This document shows, one piece after another, positions 41,693-49,664 of a DNA stretch of 64,000 nucleotides. Below the pieces are notes generated by a model. That model worked only from the letters and a program-made list of their open reading frames with translations, did not search any database and was not told where the DNA came from. The stretch lies in NCBI GenBank assembly GCA_020849665.1, contig JADLFX010000085.1, positions 62,001 through 126,000 of the forward strand, given 5' to 3'. The first letter of the stretch is position 1; the number at the start of each line of letters is the position of its first letter. The position numbers were made by a program, and so were the translations under genes. The stretch is from Planctomycetota bacterium. Lineage in GTDB: Bacteria; Planctomycetota; UBA1135; UBA2386.

Positions 41693-42894
41693 CGCCCGTG
41701 TGCCGGCCGGGTCGCGGCGGCACCACCCGCCGCGGGAGCCTCGGCGATCACGGCCGCGCCGGCGGCCACACCGGCGCGGTCCAACGAGACCACCACCCGC
41801 TCGCCGGGCCGCACGCCGGACGCCACCTCGGTCCACTGCCAGTTCTTGAAGCCGGGGGTCAGCGCGCGCTCCTCCAGCACCAGTCCGCCGTCCCTTTCCA
41901 CCGCCAGCAGGACCTTGCCGCCCTCCAGGACCGCCTCGGTGGGCACGCGCAGGACGCGCTCCTTGGCGCCGAGCACGATCTCCACGTCGGCCGACAGACC
42001 CGGCAGGAGGTCCTTGGCCACCTCCGCGCTGGCGAAGTGGACCTCGACCTCCACCGTGCGCGCCTCCTTCTCGCGTTCGGTCACGTACGGAGCCACGCGC
42101 GCCACCGTGCCCGGGAAGGGCCGGCCGGGGTACGCGTCGATCGTGATCCGCACCGGCTGGCCGGGCCGGACGCTGCGCATGTCCACCTCGTCGATCGGGG
42201 CCATGACCCGGAGCAGGTGCTCTTCGATCAGGTCGACGGTGGGCGGTGTGGGAATGCCCACCGGCGAGGGCGTGACGAACTCGCCCAGCTCGCAGTTGAC
42301 CTCCGCCACGATGCCCGCGAAGGGCGCGCGCAGGCGCGTGCGTTCCACGGCCGCCTCCTGCACGCGCACCCGATCCCGCGCCACCTGCACCGCGACGCGC
42401 GCGGCCTGGGCGACGGCCCGGCGCACCTCCGCCTCGGTGCGCGCCTTCTCGAGGACGTCCTCGGAAGCGATGGCCGAGGCCTGCAGCTCCTCGGTGCGCT
42501 TGAGGTCGCGCTCACCCTGTTCGGCCAGCATCCGCGCCTCCTGGTCGCGGGCCTGGGCCTGCTGCAGCTCGGAGCGCGCGAGGGCGAGGGCGGCCTGGAG
42601 ATCCTCGTTCCAGAGTTCCAGGAGGACCGTCCCGGCCTCCACCCGGTCGCCGCGCTTCACGTTGAGGACCGCCACCCGCCCGCCGGTGTCCGGCGCCAGC
42701 TTGGCGCGGCGGATGGCCTCCACCGTGCCGGCCTTGGTGTTGGCGACGATCAGCTCGACCGGGCCCTCGCCCACCGTGTGCAGGACCACGGCCACGGGCT
42801 GCGGACGCGTGTACCACCAGACCGCCGCCACGGCGGCGGCGATGAGGACTCCGACGATGAGGAGGCGGCGCAGCACACGCGTAGGTTGCGCCAA
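41689..42894 (-). CDS. MacA-like periplasmic adaptor (HlyD/RND membrane-fusion family)
   Basis: About 401 residues. It has an N-terminal anchor (LRRLLIVGVLIAAAVAAVWWYTR), a biotinyl-lipoyl half KLAPDTGGRVAVLNVKRGDRVEAGTVLLEL, a helical hairpin of about 100 residues (ALARSELQQAQARDQEARML...), the second half TRLRAPFAGIVAEVNCELGEFV, then beta-barrel and membrane-proximal domains. This is the adaptor of a MacAB-type tripartite exporter; no outer-membrane TolC partner lies nearby. The TTG start at 42894 is uncertain, and GTG at 42876 is an alternative that gives a shorter cytoplasmic tail. It is the first gene of the four-gene unit. Confidence 0.88.
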   Translation of the reverse strand: MAQPTRVLRRLLIVGVLIAAAVAAVWWYTRPQPVAVVLHTVGEGPVELIVANTKAGTVEAIRRAKLAPDTGGRVAVLNVKRGDRVEAGTVLLELWNEDLQAALALARSELQQAQARDQEARMLAEQGERDLKRTEELQASAIASEDVLEKARTEAEVRRAVAQAARVAVQVARDRVRVQEAAVERTRLRAPFAGIVAEVNCELGEFVTPSPVGIPTPPTVDLIEEHLLRVMAPIDEVDMRSVRPGQPVRITIDAYPGRPFPGTVARVAPYVTEREKEARTVEVEVHFASAEVAKDLLPGLSADVEIVLGAKERVLRVPTEAVLEGGKVLLAVERDGGLVLEERALTPGFKNWQWTEVASGVRPGERVVVSLDRAGVAAGAAVIAEAPAAGGAAATRPAHGR

Positions 42895-42947
42895 CCCGCG
42901 TCAAAAGGCACGAATTGCGTGCGGTGGGCCATGCGTGCGATGCACGA

Positions 42948-42995
42948 GCGTTACGCGCAGGTAACGCGACCGTCGAGATTGCTCAGAGTCGTTTC
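42948..42995 (-). repeat. dispersed 3'-end repeat with a GTTAC hairpin
   Basis: The core (minus strand GGAAACGACTCTGAGCAATC and CTCGACGGTCGCG) includes the TGA stop (42985-42983) of the SGNH-like gene. It is followed by a perfect hairpin, GCGTTAC-GCGCAG-GTAACGC (42948-42967). It is the third locus of the family seen at 32736-32803 and 38577-38612. Confidence 0.85.
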
Positions 42996-44560
42996 CGGAT
43001 CTGCTCCGCCAGTGCGCGGGGCGGGGAGCCATCGGCCGGTAGCGGCGCGACGGGGATCTCGTGGGCGCGGGCCCAGGTGGTGAGGGCGGTCCGGAGGTCG
43101 GGGTCGGCGTCGGGCGGATCGGCGAGGACCAAGGGCGCACCGAGGCGGCGGCACAGGGCCAGGAGTTCGTCGAGGGTGGCGGGAAGGTCGGCGGGGGGCG
43201 TGAGTCGCTGGGTGCCGCGGCGCGTGGCACGCCACAGCTCGAGGAGGAGCGGCCAGCCGTGTGGCGGGGGGCCGTGGCGCAGGGCCGCGTGCGCCGCACG
43301 CGCGGAGACGGGCTCGTCGGCCACGCCGTCCCAGGGTCCGAGGGCGAACACGACGACCTTCGGCGCGAAGTCCGCGTAGAAGCGCCCGACCACGAGCACC
43401 TGCTGGAGCGCATGGGCGAAGGGATGCGACACGACCACGGCCTCGACCTTGCGCGTCCCCTGCGACAGTTCGCCGGCGACCTGCAGCGCCAGGTGCCGGC
43501 CGAGATCGGGACCGGCCTCCCACACGGCCTCGCCGCCCAGGAACCACACGCGTTCGCCCAGGGGAGCCAGGGTGTGCACGGCATGGCGGCTCTGCACCAC
43601 GCGCGCGAGCGCGTCGAAGGGCGCGGTGCGCGACGCGGCGCCGAAGTACAGGTCCAGGCGCGGGTCCTGCAGCGGGGCGAGACCCTCGCGCACGCCGCGG
43701 GCCGCGGACTCCAGCAGCGAGGCGCCGAGGAGCGTGCCGACCACGGCCCAGGCGACCCGGGCGCGCCCCGCGAGCAGGCTCGCCGCCAGGGGTACCGCGC
43801 AGAGGCTGCCGAAGAGCACCGACTGCCCGTCCGGACGCCAGTCGCCGACGAGGTGCGCGAAGAGCACCCTCCCGGCCAGCCAGCCACCCGCCAGAGGCAG
43901 GAGCAGGACCACGACGCGCAGGCCGGCGGGCCGGATGGTGAACGCGATTCCGGCGAGCAGCCCGAGGCTCATCAGCGCCGCGGGCAGCCAGGGCAGTGGA
44001 TCCGCGGGCTCGGGCAGGCGCTCCATCCGCACCGAGCGCACGACCGCGGTACCGCCGCGCACCACCAGGGCCTGTCCGCCCTGCACGTCGAAGGCCCGGA
44101 ACGCCGGCAGGGTGCGGCCCGCCACGTTGGCCTGCACCACGTGCCCGCGCATCTCGAGGGTCACCGTGGCGGGCACGCCGGGGGCGACCTTCACCCCGCC
44201 GCGCAGGTCGTCGGCGAAGAGCGCTTCCTCGCGCGTCCGCCAGGGCGGCCCCTCGGCCACCGACGAGAGGCGCAGGAGCGCGAAGCGGCCGTGCCCGGCG
44301 GGCGGCTGGTTGCGGCGGAACACGACGTCGAGCTCGCCGTTGGCGGGCAGCTCCACGGTGAGGGTCCAGCGCACCGCGCCGAACACGTAGTGCAGCTGGA
44401 GGGGCCTGGCCTCGGTGATGGTCACCACGTGGTCGGCGTCGCGCCGGAGCAGATCCTCGCCGTGGCGCGGCGGCAGCGGGTCCACGGGCGCCACCGCCAG
44501 GAACCACGCGCCGGCGCCGGAGGACGCGGCAAGCAGGAGCAGCCCCAGGCGACCGACCAT
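42983..44560 (-). CDS. membrane protein with degenerate SGNH/GDSL-hydrolase-like C-terminal domain
   Basis: A 525-residue protein. Residues 1-22 are a membrane helix, residues 25-175 look beta-rich and extracytoplasmic, and four or five helices span about 180-275 (ALMSLGLLAGIAFTI, VVVLLLPLAGGWLAGRVLF). The C-terminal 220 residues follow the SGNH layout, but the nucleophile block reads VWFLGGEAVWEAG (Gly-Glu where Asp-Ser is expected), and the terminal Asp-x-x-His block reads ADGSPPRALAEQI without His, so hydrolysis is unlikely. Such inactive folds occur in polysaccharide O-acetylation proteins. RKRL and the stop codon come from the 3'-end repeat. The ATG at 44560 is chosen to begin at the membrane helix. 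Confidence 0.65.
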   Translation of the reverse strand: MVGRLGLLLLAASSGAGAWFLAVAPVDPLPPRHGEDLLRRDADHVVTITEARPLQLHYVFGAVRWTLTVELPANGELDVVFRRNQPPAGHGRFALLRLSSVAEGPPWRTREEALFADDLRGGVKVAPGVPATVTLEMRGHVVQANVAGRTLPAFRAFDVQGGQALVVRGGTAVVRSVRMERLPEPADPLPWLPAALMSLGLLAGIAFTIRPAGLRVVVLLLPLAGGWLAGRVLFAHLVGDWRPDGQSVLFGSLCAVPLAASLLAGRARVAWAVVGTLLGASLLESAARGVREGLAPLQDPRLDLYFGAASRTAPFDALARVVQSRHAVHTLAPLGERVWFLGGEAVWEAGPDLGRHLALQVAGELSQGTRKVEAVVVSHPFAHALQQVLVVGRFYADFAPKVVVFALGPWDGVADEPVSARAAHAALRHGPPPHGWPLLLELWRATRRGTQRLTPPADLPATLDELLALCRRLGAPLVLADPPDADPDLRTALTTWARAHEIPVAPLPADGSPPRALAEQIRKRL

Positions 44561-44627
44561 CGTGGCGGCATCATCGGGCGGGTCCCCGCCGAGTCCATGG
44601 TTTGCCGTGGGCGCGCGGGTCGGCCAG

Positions 44628-44633
44628 TATCTC
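44628..44633 (+). promoter_or_regulatory. predicted -10 hexamer of nagA
   Basis: TATCTC ends 7 nt before the ATG at 44641, which fits the leaderless pattern with one deviation from TANNNT. Confidence 0.35.
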
Positions 44634-44640
44634 CACCCGC

Positions 44641-45756
44641 ATGGCCGCCACCCTCCTGCAGCCCGATGCCGTGGTCCTCCCACACACCATCGCCCATGGC
44701 GCGCAGGTGCTGGTGGAACAAGGCCGCATCACGGCGGTGGGTTACGGCCCGTTCCACGCGGAGCGCACGGTGCGGGTCGTCGGCCACCTGCTGCCCGGGT
44801 TCATCGACCTGCAGGTGAACGGCGCCGGAGGGCGCAGCGTGGACGAGGCCACGCCCGAGGCGCTCGACGCCACGGCGCGCGCGGTGCTGGCCGGCGGCGC
44901 CGTCGCGTTCCTCCCCACGCTGATCACGGCGCCGCTGCCGCTCCTGTGCCAGCAGATCACGCGGATCGTGCGTTGGCTGGAGTCCCCGGCCCCCGGCGGC
45001 GCGCGCCCGCTGGGCCTGCACCTGGAGGGTCCGTTCCTGGAATCGTCCGGGGTGCACGACGCCGCGCTCTTCGTCGACCCCACGCCCGAGCGGCTGCGCG
45101 CGATCCTCGACGCGGCGCGCGGTCACCTGCGGCTGGTCACCCTCGCGCCCGGCCGGCCGGGCGCGCCCGAGGCGGTGCGGATCCTGCGCGAGGCGGGCGT
45201 GGCCGTGGGCTTCGGCCACGGCGAGAGCACCCAGCACTTCGACGAGTGCGCGGCGGCGGGGGCGAGCCTGGTGACGCACCTGTTCAACGCGATGGGTCCC
45301 CTGCACCACCGCAAGCCCGGGATCTCCGGCCACGCCCTCGACGACCAGCGCCTGTCGTGCACGCTGATCGTCGACGGCGCGCACGTCCACCCGGCGATGG
45401 TGCGCAACGCGTTCCGCTGCCTGGGAGTGGACCGCACGCTCCTGGTCACCGACTGCGTGAGCGCCGCCGGGATGCCCGACGGCGAGTACCTCCTCGCGGG
45501 GATGACCGTGCGCCTGCAAGCCGGCGTGGTGCGCGACGGCCAGGGCCGCCTCGCCGGATCCGCACTCACCATGGGGCTCGCCGCGCGCAACTTCCTGGAC
45601 ATGGTGCCCGCGGCCGGGCCGTGGACCCTGGCGCGGATCGCCGCCACCAACCCTGCACGTGCGGTGGGCGCGCAGGATCTGGGCGCGATCGACGTCGGCA
45701 AGCGCGCGGAGTTCAGCGTCCTGCGCGGCGACCAGATCGAGACCCTGCGCTGCTGA
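44641..45756 (+). CDS. nagA: N-acetylglucosamine-6-phosphate deacetylase
   Basis: A 371-residue amidohydrolase. GHLLPGFIDLQVNGAGG opens the barrel, LHLEGPFLESSG carries the metal-binding Glu, GFGHGEST and VTHLFNAMGPLHHRKPG the metal and substrate histidines, and LVTDCVSAAG the catalytic Asp. The length fits NagA (about 380). It converts GlcNAc-6-phosphate to glucosamine-6-phosphate and acetate in amino-sugar recycling from cell wall or chitin. It has its own promoter and no nagB alongside. It could receive GlcNAc-6-P from the kinase-like protein at 35604-36542. Confidence 0.93.
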   Translation: MAATLLQPDAVVLPHTIAHGAQVLVEQGRITAVGYGPFHAERTVRVVGHLLPGFIDLQVNGAGGRSVDEATPEALDATARAVLAGGAVAFLPTLITAPLPLLCQQITRIVRWLESPAPGGARPLGLHLEGPFLESSGVHDAALFVDPTPERLRAILDAARGHLRLVTLAPGRPGAPEAVRILREAGVAVGFGHGESTQHFDECAAAGASLVTHLFNAMGPLHHRKPGISGHALDDQRLSCTLIVDGAHVHPAMVRNAFRCLGVDRTLLVTDCVSAAGMPDGEYLLAGMTVRLQAGVVRDGQGRLAGSALTMGLAARNFLDMVPAAGPWTLARIAATNPARAVGAQDLGAIDVGKRAEFSVLRGDQIETLRC

Positions 45757-45804
45757 GCCTCCCCCCTCGCGCGGGGTGGAAGCGACCCGCCGGGTTCGCC
45801 CCGT

Positions 45805-47238
45805 TCACGGCGCGAACACCGCGCAGGTGCCGCGCACGAGGTCCACGCGCAGGATGCGGTGGTTGCCCGTGTCGGCGACGAAAAGCTGGTCCGCGTGCAC
45901 GGCCATGCCCTCCGGCCGGCACAGGCCGGCGTCCGGACCGAGGATCGTGCTGGCCATCCGCGTGCGGCGGTCGAGGCGCTTGACCGCGTCGTTGTAGGTG
46001 TCGGCCACCAGGATCGTGCCCGCGTGGCAGGCGACGGCCATGGGATGCTGCAGCCGCGCCGTCGCGAGGTCGCCGTCCGCGTCGCCGAACTCGAAGAGCC
46101 CCCGGCCCACGACCGTGCGCACGTCGCCCTGGTCGAGGTCGGCCACGCGCACGGCGCTGGACTCGCTGTCCGCGAACACGATCTCGAAGCCCTCGGCCGC
46201 GAGGCCCGCGGGCTGCGCCAGCACGGCGTAGGCGAAGGGACCGTCCACCAGCGCCTCGGCGCCCGTGCCCGCGAACGCCCCGGCGTGGCCGCTGGCCAGG
46301 TCCATCCGCCAGAGCTGGTGGCTGCCCGCCATGGCGAGGTAGAGGAGGCCGTCGTGCACGAGCACGTCGAAGGGCGAGTTCAGCCCCTGCGCACGGCCGG
46401 CCCGGCCGCCCTCCAGGTCGACCACCTGGACGCCGGTGCCGAGCACGGTGCGCACGGTGTCCGCGGCGGGGTCCAGGGCGCAGATCCGATGGTTGCCGCT
46501 GTCGGCCACGTAGACGTCCACGCCATGCACGGTGATCCCGCGCGGCGAGCGGAACGCCGCCGCGGCGAACGGCCCCTCCGCGGCGCCGGCCGCGCCGCAG
46601 CCGGCCACGTGGCGCACGGCGCCGGTCGCGAGGTCGGCGGCCACGACGCGGTGGTGTCCGGTGTCGGCGATCCAGAGGAGTCCGCGCGGGGCGTCCACCG
46701 CGACCTTCGCGGGGAACGCGAGGCGGCCCCCCGCCGCCGGCGGTGCCTGGCTCCAGGCCGGGGGCGAACCGGGCTCGCACCCCTCGCGCTCGGCGAGCAG
46801 CGCCTCGATGGCGCGCGCCATCCGCTCCCGATCCGGCTCGCCCGAGCCCTGGAAGCGGATCCTCCCGCGCGCGTCGATCAGCACCAGGGTCGGCCAGGCG
46901 CGGCACGCGTACGCGCGCCAGAGTCGCAGTTCTTCATCGACCAGCACGGGATGCCGCACGCCGAGCTGGGCCACGGCCGCGCGCACGTGCTCGGGCTGCT
47001 GCTCGCGCGGGAACTTGCCGCTGTGCACGCCCACCACCGTGAAGGGCCTGCCGGCGAAGCGCTCCTCCAGCCACCCCAGCGTGTCGAGGACGTGCAGGCA
47101 GTTCACGCAGCACGAGGTCCAGAAGTCGAGCAGGACCACGTGTCCGCTCAGCTCGTGGCGCAGGCGCAGCGGCTGGGCCGCGTTGCACCAGACCGCGTCC
47201 TCGGGGAGTTCGGGGGCGTGCAGGGCAGGATCGCGCAT
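45805..47238 (-). CDS. thioredoxin-like and NHL-repeat fusion (NHLRC2-type)
   Basis: A 477-residue protein. Residues 20-150 form a thioredoxin-like domain with VVLLDFWTSCCVNCLHVL (CVNC active site) and TVVGVHSGKFPREQ. Residues 175-477 form a beta-propeller of NHL repeats: VDAPRGLLWIADTGHHRVV, VHGVDVYVADSGNHRICALD, TILVADTYNDAVKRLD, VHADQLFVADTGNHRILRVD. The same two-domain plan, with a WTYCCINC-like motif, defines animal NHLRC2 and bacterial homologues; function is linked to redox or stress, but the substrate is unknown. No signal peptide is visible, so it is probably cytoplasmic. It is convergent with nagA. Confidence 0.9.
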   Translation of the reverse strand: MRDPALHAPELPEDAVWCNAAQPLRLRHELSGHVVLLDFWTSCCVNCLHVLDTLGWLEERFAGRPFTVVGVHSGKFPREQQPEHVRAAVAQLGVRHPVLVDEELRLWRAYACRAWPTLVLIDARGRIRFQGSGEPDRERMARAIEALLAEREGCEPGSPPAWSQAPPAAGGRLAFPAKVAVDAPRGLLWIADTGHHRVVAADLATGAVRHVAGCGAAGAAEGPFAAAAFRSPRGITVHGVDVYVADSGNHRICALDPAADTVRTVLGTGVQVVDLEGGRAGRAQGLNSPFDVLVHDGLLYLAMAGSHQLWRMDLASGHAGAFAGTGAEALVDGPFAYAVLAQPAGLAAEGFEIVFADSESSAVRVADLDQGDVRTVVGRGLFEFGDADGDLATARLQHPMAVACHAGTILVADTYNDAVKRLDRRTRMASTILGPDAGLCRPEGMAVHADQLFVADTGNHRILRVDLVRGTCAVFAP

Positions 47239-47310
47239 GGTCGGACCGGCGCGCGCATCCTGGCGGACCGCGCCGGTCTTTTGGAGCCTCTTGCCGCCTG
47301 CCCCGTGCGA

Positions 47311-47328
47311 CGGTCCCGGACGGGACCG
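47311..47328. terminator. 7-bp perfect hairpin downstream of the fasciclin gene
   Basis: CGGTCCC, a 4-nt loop and GGGACCG form a hairpin 41 nt past the stop of the fasciclin gene (minus strand). There is no T-tract, so an intrinsic terminator is only a guess. Confidence 0.25.
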
Positions 47329-47369
47329 GGCCAGGACTCCCCCCGGCGGGCGCGCCGGCCCGGGACGGG

Positions 47370-47921
47370 CTACTTCGCCGGCGGGAGGAGGACGCCGTCC
47401 ACGACGTGGACGATGCCGTTCGAGGCGCGGATCGAGGCGACCACGTTGGCGTCGTTCACCTTCACCTTGCCGTCCTTGACGTGGATGGTGACCTTGGCGC
47501 CGTTGGCCATCGCGAGCTGCTGGCCGTCCTTCAGGGTGTCGGCCTCGTAGACCGAGGTCGTGGCGTGGTACTTCAGGATCTCGCGCAGGTCGTCCTGCTT
47601 CTCGGGCTTGAGCAGCGTGGTCAGGGTGTCCTTCGGGATCTTGTCGAAGGCCGCGTTGGTGGGCGCGAACACGGTCAGCGGGCCCGGATTGGCGATCGAC
47701 TTGACGTAGTTGGCGGCCTTGAGCGCGGTCACCAGCGTGGTGTGGTCCTTGGAGCCCACCGCGATGCTGACGATGTTGTTGGCGTCGAGGGGCGGGATCT
47801 CGACGGCCGGTTGGGCCGCGCCGGAGCCCGCGGGCGGGGTCTTGGCGGGTGCACCCTCCTGGCGGCTGCAGGCGAGGGTGCCGAGGAGGGCGAGCGCGAG
47901 CAGGGAGACGAGTCGGTTCAT
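47370..47921 (-). CDS. fasciclin (FAS1)-domain lipoprotein
   Basis: A 183-residue protein. The signal peptide ends in LLGTLAC (lipobox, Cys about 18), followed by a Pro/Ala-rich linker and one complete FAS1 domain (about 50-183): DHTTLVTALKAANYVKSI, GPLTVFAPTNAAFDKIP with the H1/H2 pattern, ILKYHATTSVYEADTL, and NGIVHVVDGVLLPP. FAS1 lipoproteins are cell-surface adhesion-type proteins. AAGGAACTCCG gives a ribosome-binding site before the ATG at 47921, so this gene has a normal leader. Confidence 0.94.
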   Translation of the reverse strand: MNRLVSLLALALLGTLACSRQEGAPAKTPPAGSGAAQPAVEIPPLDANNIVSIAVGSKDHTTLVTALKAANYVKSIANPGPLTVFAPTNAAFDKIPKDTLTTLLKPEKQDDLREILKYHATTSVYEADTLKDGQQLAMANGAKVTIHVKDGKVKVNDANVVASIRASNGIVHVVDGVLLPPAK

Positions 47922-48078
47922 CGGAGTTCCTTCGAGCGTGGGAGGCGTCTGCGGACCAATCTGTCCGATTACCTCGTTGCTCTGAACCGGGCTTCCTTCG
48001 GGTTCTTTCGACCCGCCGCCCGCCCGCCGCGCGCCGGCCCGATCCTTCCGTGAGCTGCAGGTTCGGCCGGGCACGGCC

Positions 48079-49617
48079 TCAGGAAGGCCCGGACCCGCCT
48101 GCACCGCGCAGCGCGCCGTCGCGCCGCGCCACGGCGGCGCGCAGCCCGGCCACCGCGTCGGCGAACGCAGGCGCGGCGGGTCGTTCTGCGGCGAAGTGCT
48201 CGAACGCAGTGCGCAGGCACTCCGGTTCCAGGCACGGCCCCTGCAGGTGCACGAGGCGGCGCAGCATCAGGTCCTCGAACGTGACCACGGCCTGGCTCCG
48301 CAGCGCGTGCACGGCCTCCGCGGCCAGGAACCCGAGGTGCGGGCAGAGCGGTCGGGCCAGCGCGGGACGGGCCGCGCACAGCGCGCGCACCTCGGCCGCA
48401 CGGCTGCCGTGGCGCTGCCAGAGCGGATCCGCGGGCTCGTGCGGGCCCTCGCCGCCCGGCAGCGGCCGCGTGCGGGTGGGCGAAGGACCGCGGCCGAACC
48501 GGAGCGCCCGCGCCACGCGCTCGCCGAACGCGCGGTGCGTGGTGAGCTTGCCCCCCACCACCGTGTGCACGATGCCCGCCGCGGAGCGTTCGGCCACCGT
48601 GTGCGCCTCGCGCCGCAGCACGCCGGCGGCTCCGCGCCCTTGCGGCAGGGAGCGCCAGCCGCCCCACGCCGCACGCACGGCGTCGCGCGCGGGCGGCGCC
48701 TCGAGCAGGTACGCCAGCGCGTCCAACAGGTAGCGCACGTCCTCCTCGGGCACGGTGGGCGTGTCGGCCAGCGCCTCTTCCACTTCGGTGGTTCCCACGA
48801 CCGTGCCGTCCGGGTGCGGGATCACGAACTGGATCCGGCCATCGGGCAGGAACGCCGCGAGCGCCGTCTCGCCCGCGCGCGGCGCGAGGACCAGGTGCGA
48901 GCCGCGGCTCACGCGCACCAGATCGGGGCCGTCGATCCCGAGGAGGCGCCGCACCGGATCCGCGTGCGGACCCGCGGCGTTCACGATCGCCTCCGCTCGC
49001 ACGCTCCATTCCCCTTCCGTCCCGCGGACCACCAACGCGTCGCCGCGCACCCCCACGACACCAGCGTGGTTGAGGAGGTGGGCCCCGCACTCGGCGGCAT
49101 CGATGGCCACCGCCAGCGTGAGACGCTGGTCCTGCGTGGCCGCGTCCCAGTAGAGCGACCCGCCGAGCAGCCCGCGGCTGCGCAGCCCGGGGAACGCCGC
49201 GAGGCAGCGCGCGGACGTCAGCTGGCGCGGCCGCGGCAGCGTGCTGCGTCCGGCCAGAAGCTGGTAGAGGAGGAGGCCGAGGCGCAGGAGCAGGGGCGAC
49301 TTGCCGCCGTCGGCGAAGAACGGCATCAGCATCGGCACCGGGCGCACCAGGTGCGGGGCCTGGCGCAGCAGCCGTTCGCGCTCGTGCAGGGCTTCGCGCA
49401 GCAGGCCCAGGCGGCCCTGCTCCAGGTAGCGCACACCGCCGTGGATCAGCTTGGAGGAGCGCGAGCTGGTACCTGCGCCGAAGTCCTCCTGTTCCAGGAC
49501 CAGGACCGACGCCCCTGCCAGCGCCGCCTCGCGCGCGATGGCGAGGCCCTGGATCCCGCCGCCGATCACGACCAGCTGGAACCTCCGCCCGGAGAGCGCC
49601 GACTCGGATGCGCGCAC
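48079..49617 (-). CDS. glpD: FAD-dependent glycerol-3-phosphate dehydrogenase
   Basis: A 512-residue flavoenzyme: LVVIGGGIQGLAIAREAALAG (FAD), EQEDFGAGTSSRSSKLIHGGVRYLEQG (GlpD signature), LYWDAATQDQRLTLA, NAAGPHADPVRRLLG and VVGGKLTTHRAFGERV, then the C-terminal helical domain. It oxidises glycerol-3-phosphate to DHAP and passes electrons to quinone at the inner membrane. GTG at 49617 is chosen because TACTCG lies 7 nt upstream; an ATG at 49656 would add 13 residues and overlap the divergent gene. No glycerol kinase or facilitator is nearby. Confidence 0.92.
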   Translation of the reverse strand: MRASESALSGRRFQLVVIGGGIQGLAIAREAALAGASVLVLEQEDFGAGTSSRSSKLIHGGVRYLEQGRLGLLREALHERERLLRQAPHLVRPVPMLMPFFADGGKSPLLLRLGLLLYQLLAGRSTLPRPRQLTSARCLAAFPGLRSRGLLGGSLYWDAATQDQRLTLAVAIDAAECGAHLLNHAGVVGVRGDALVVRGTEGEWSVRAEAIVNAAGPHADPVRRLLGIDGPDLVRVSRGSHLVLAPRAGETALAAFLPDGRIQFVIPHPDGTVVGTTEVEEALADTPTVPEEDVRYLLDALAYLLEAPPARDAVRAAWGGWRSLPQGRGAAGVLRREAHTVAERSAAGIVHTVVGGKLTTHRAFGERVARALRFGRGPSPTRTRPLPGGEGPHEPADPLWQRHGSRAAEVRALCAARPALARPLCPHLGFLAAEAVHALRSQAVVTFEDLMLRRLVHLQGPCLEPECLRTAFEHFAAERPAAPAFADAVAGLRAAVARRDGALRGAGGSGPS

Positions 49618-49624
49618 GTTGCGG

Positions 49625-49657
49625 CGAGTATGCAGGGCGCGCGGCGTCGGCCACAAT
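49625..49657. promoter_or_regulatory. divergent promoter pair between glpD and the MBL-fold gene
   Basis: On minus, TACTCG (49630-49625) ends 7 nt before the glpD GTG at 49617. On plus, CACAAT (49652-49657) ends 7 nt before the ATG at 49665. Both spacings predict leaderless messages from a 47-bp intergenic region. Confidence 0.35.
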
Positions 49658-49664
49658 GGCGCCG

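Noticed and set aside
38577-42995. Composite mobile cassette of the MacAB-like operon flanked by direct repeats
   Set aside because: The flanking copies are in direct orientation, but each is explained by its place at the 3' end of a transcription unit. Base composition and codon use do not change inside.
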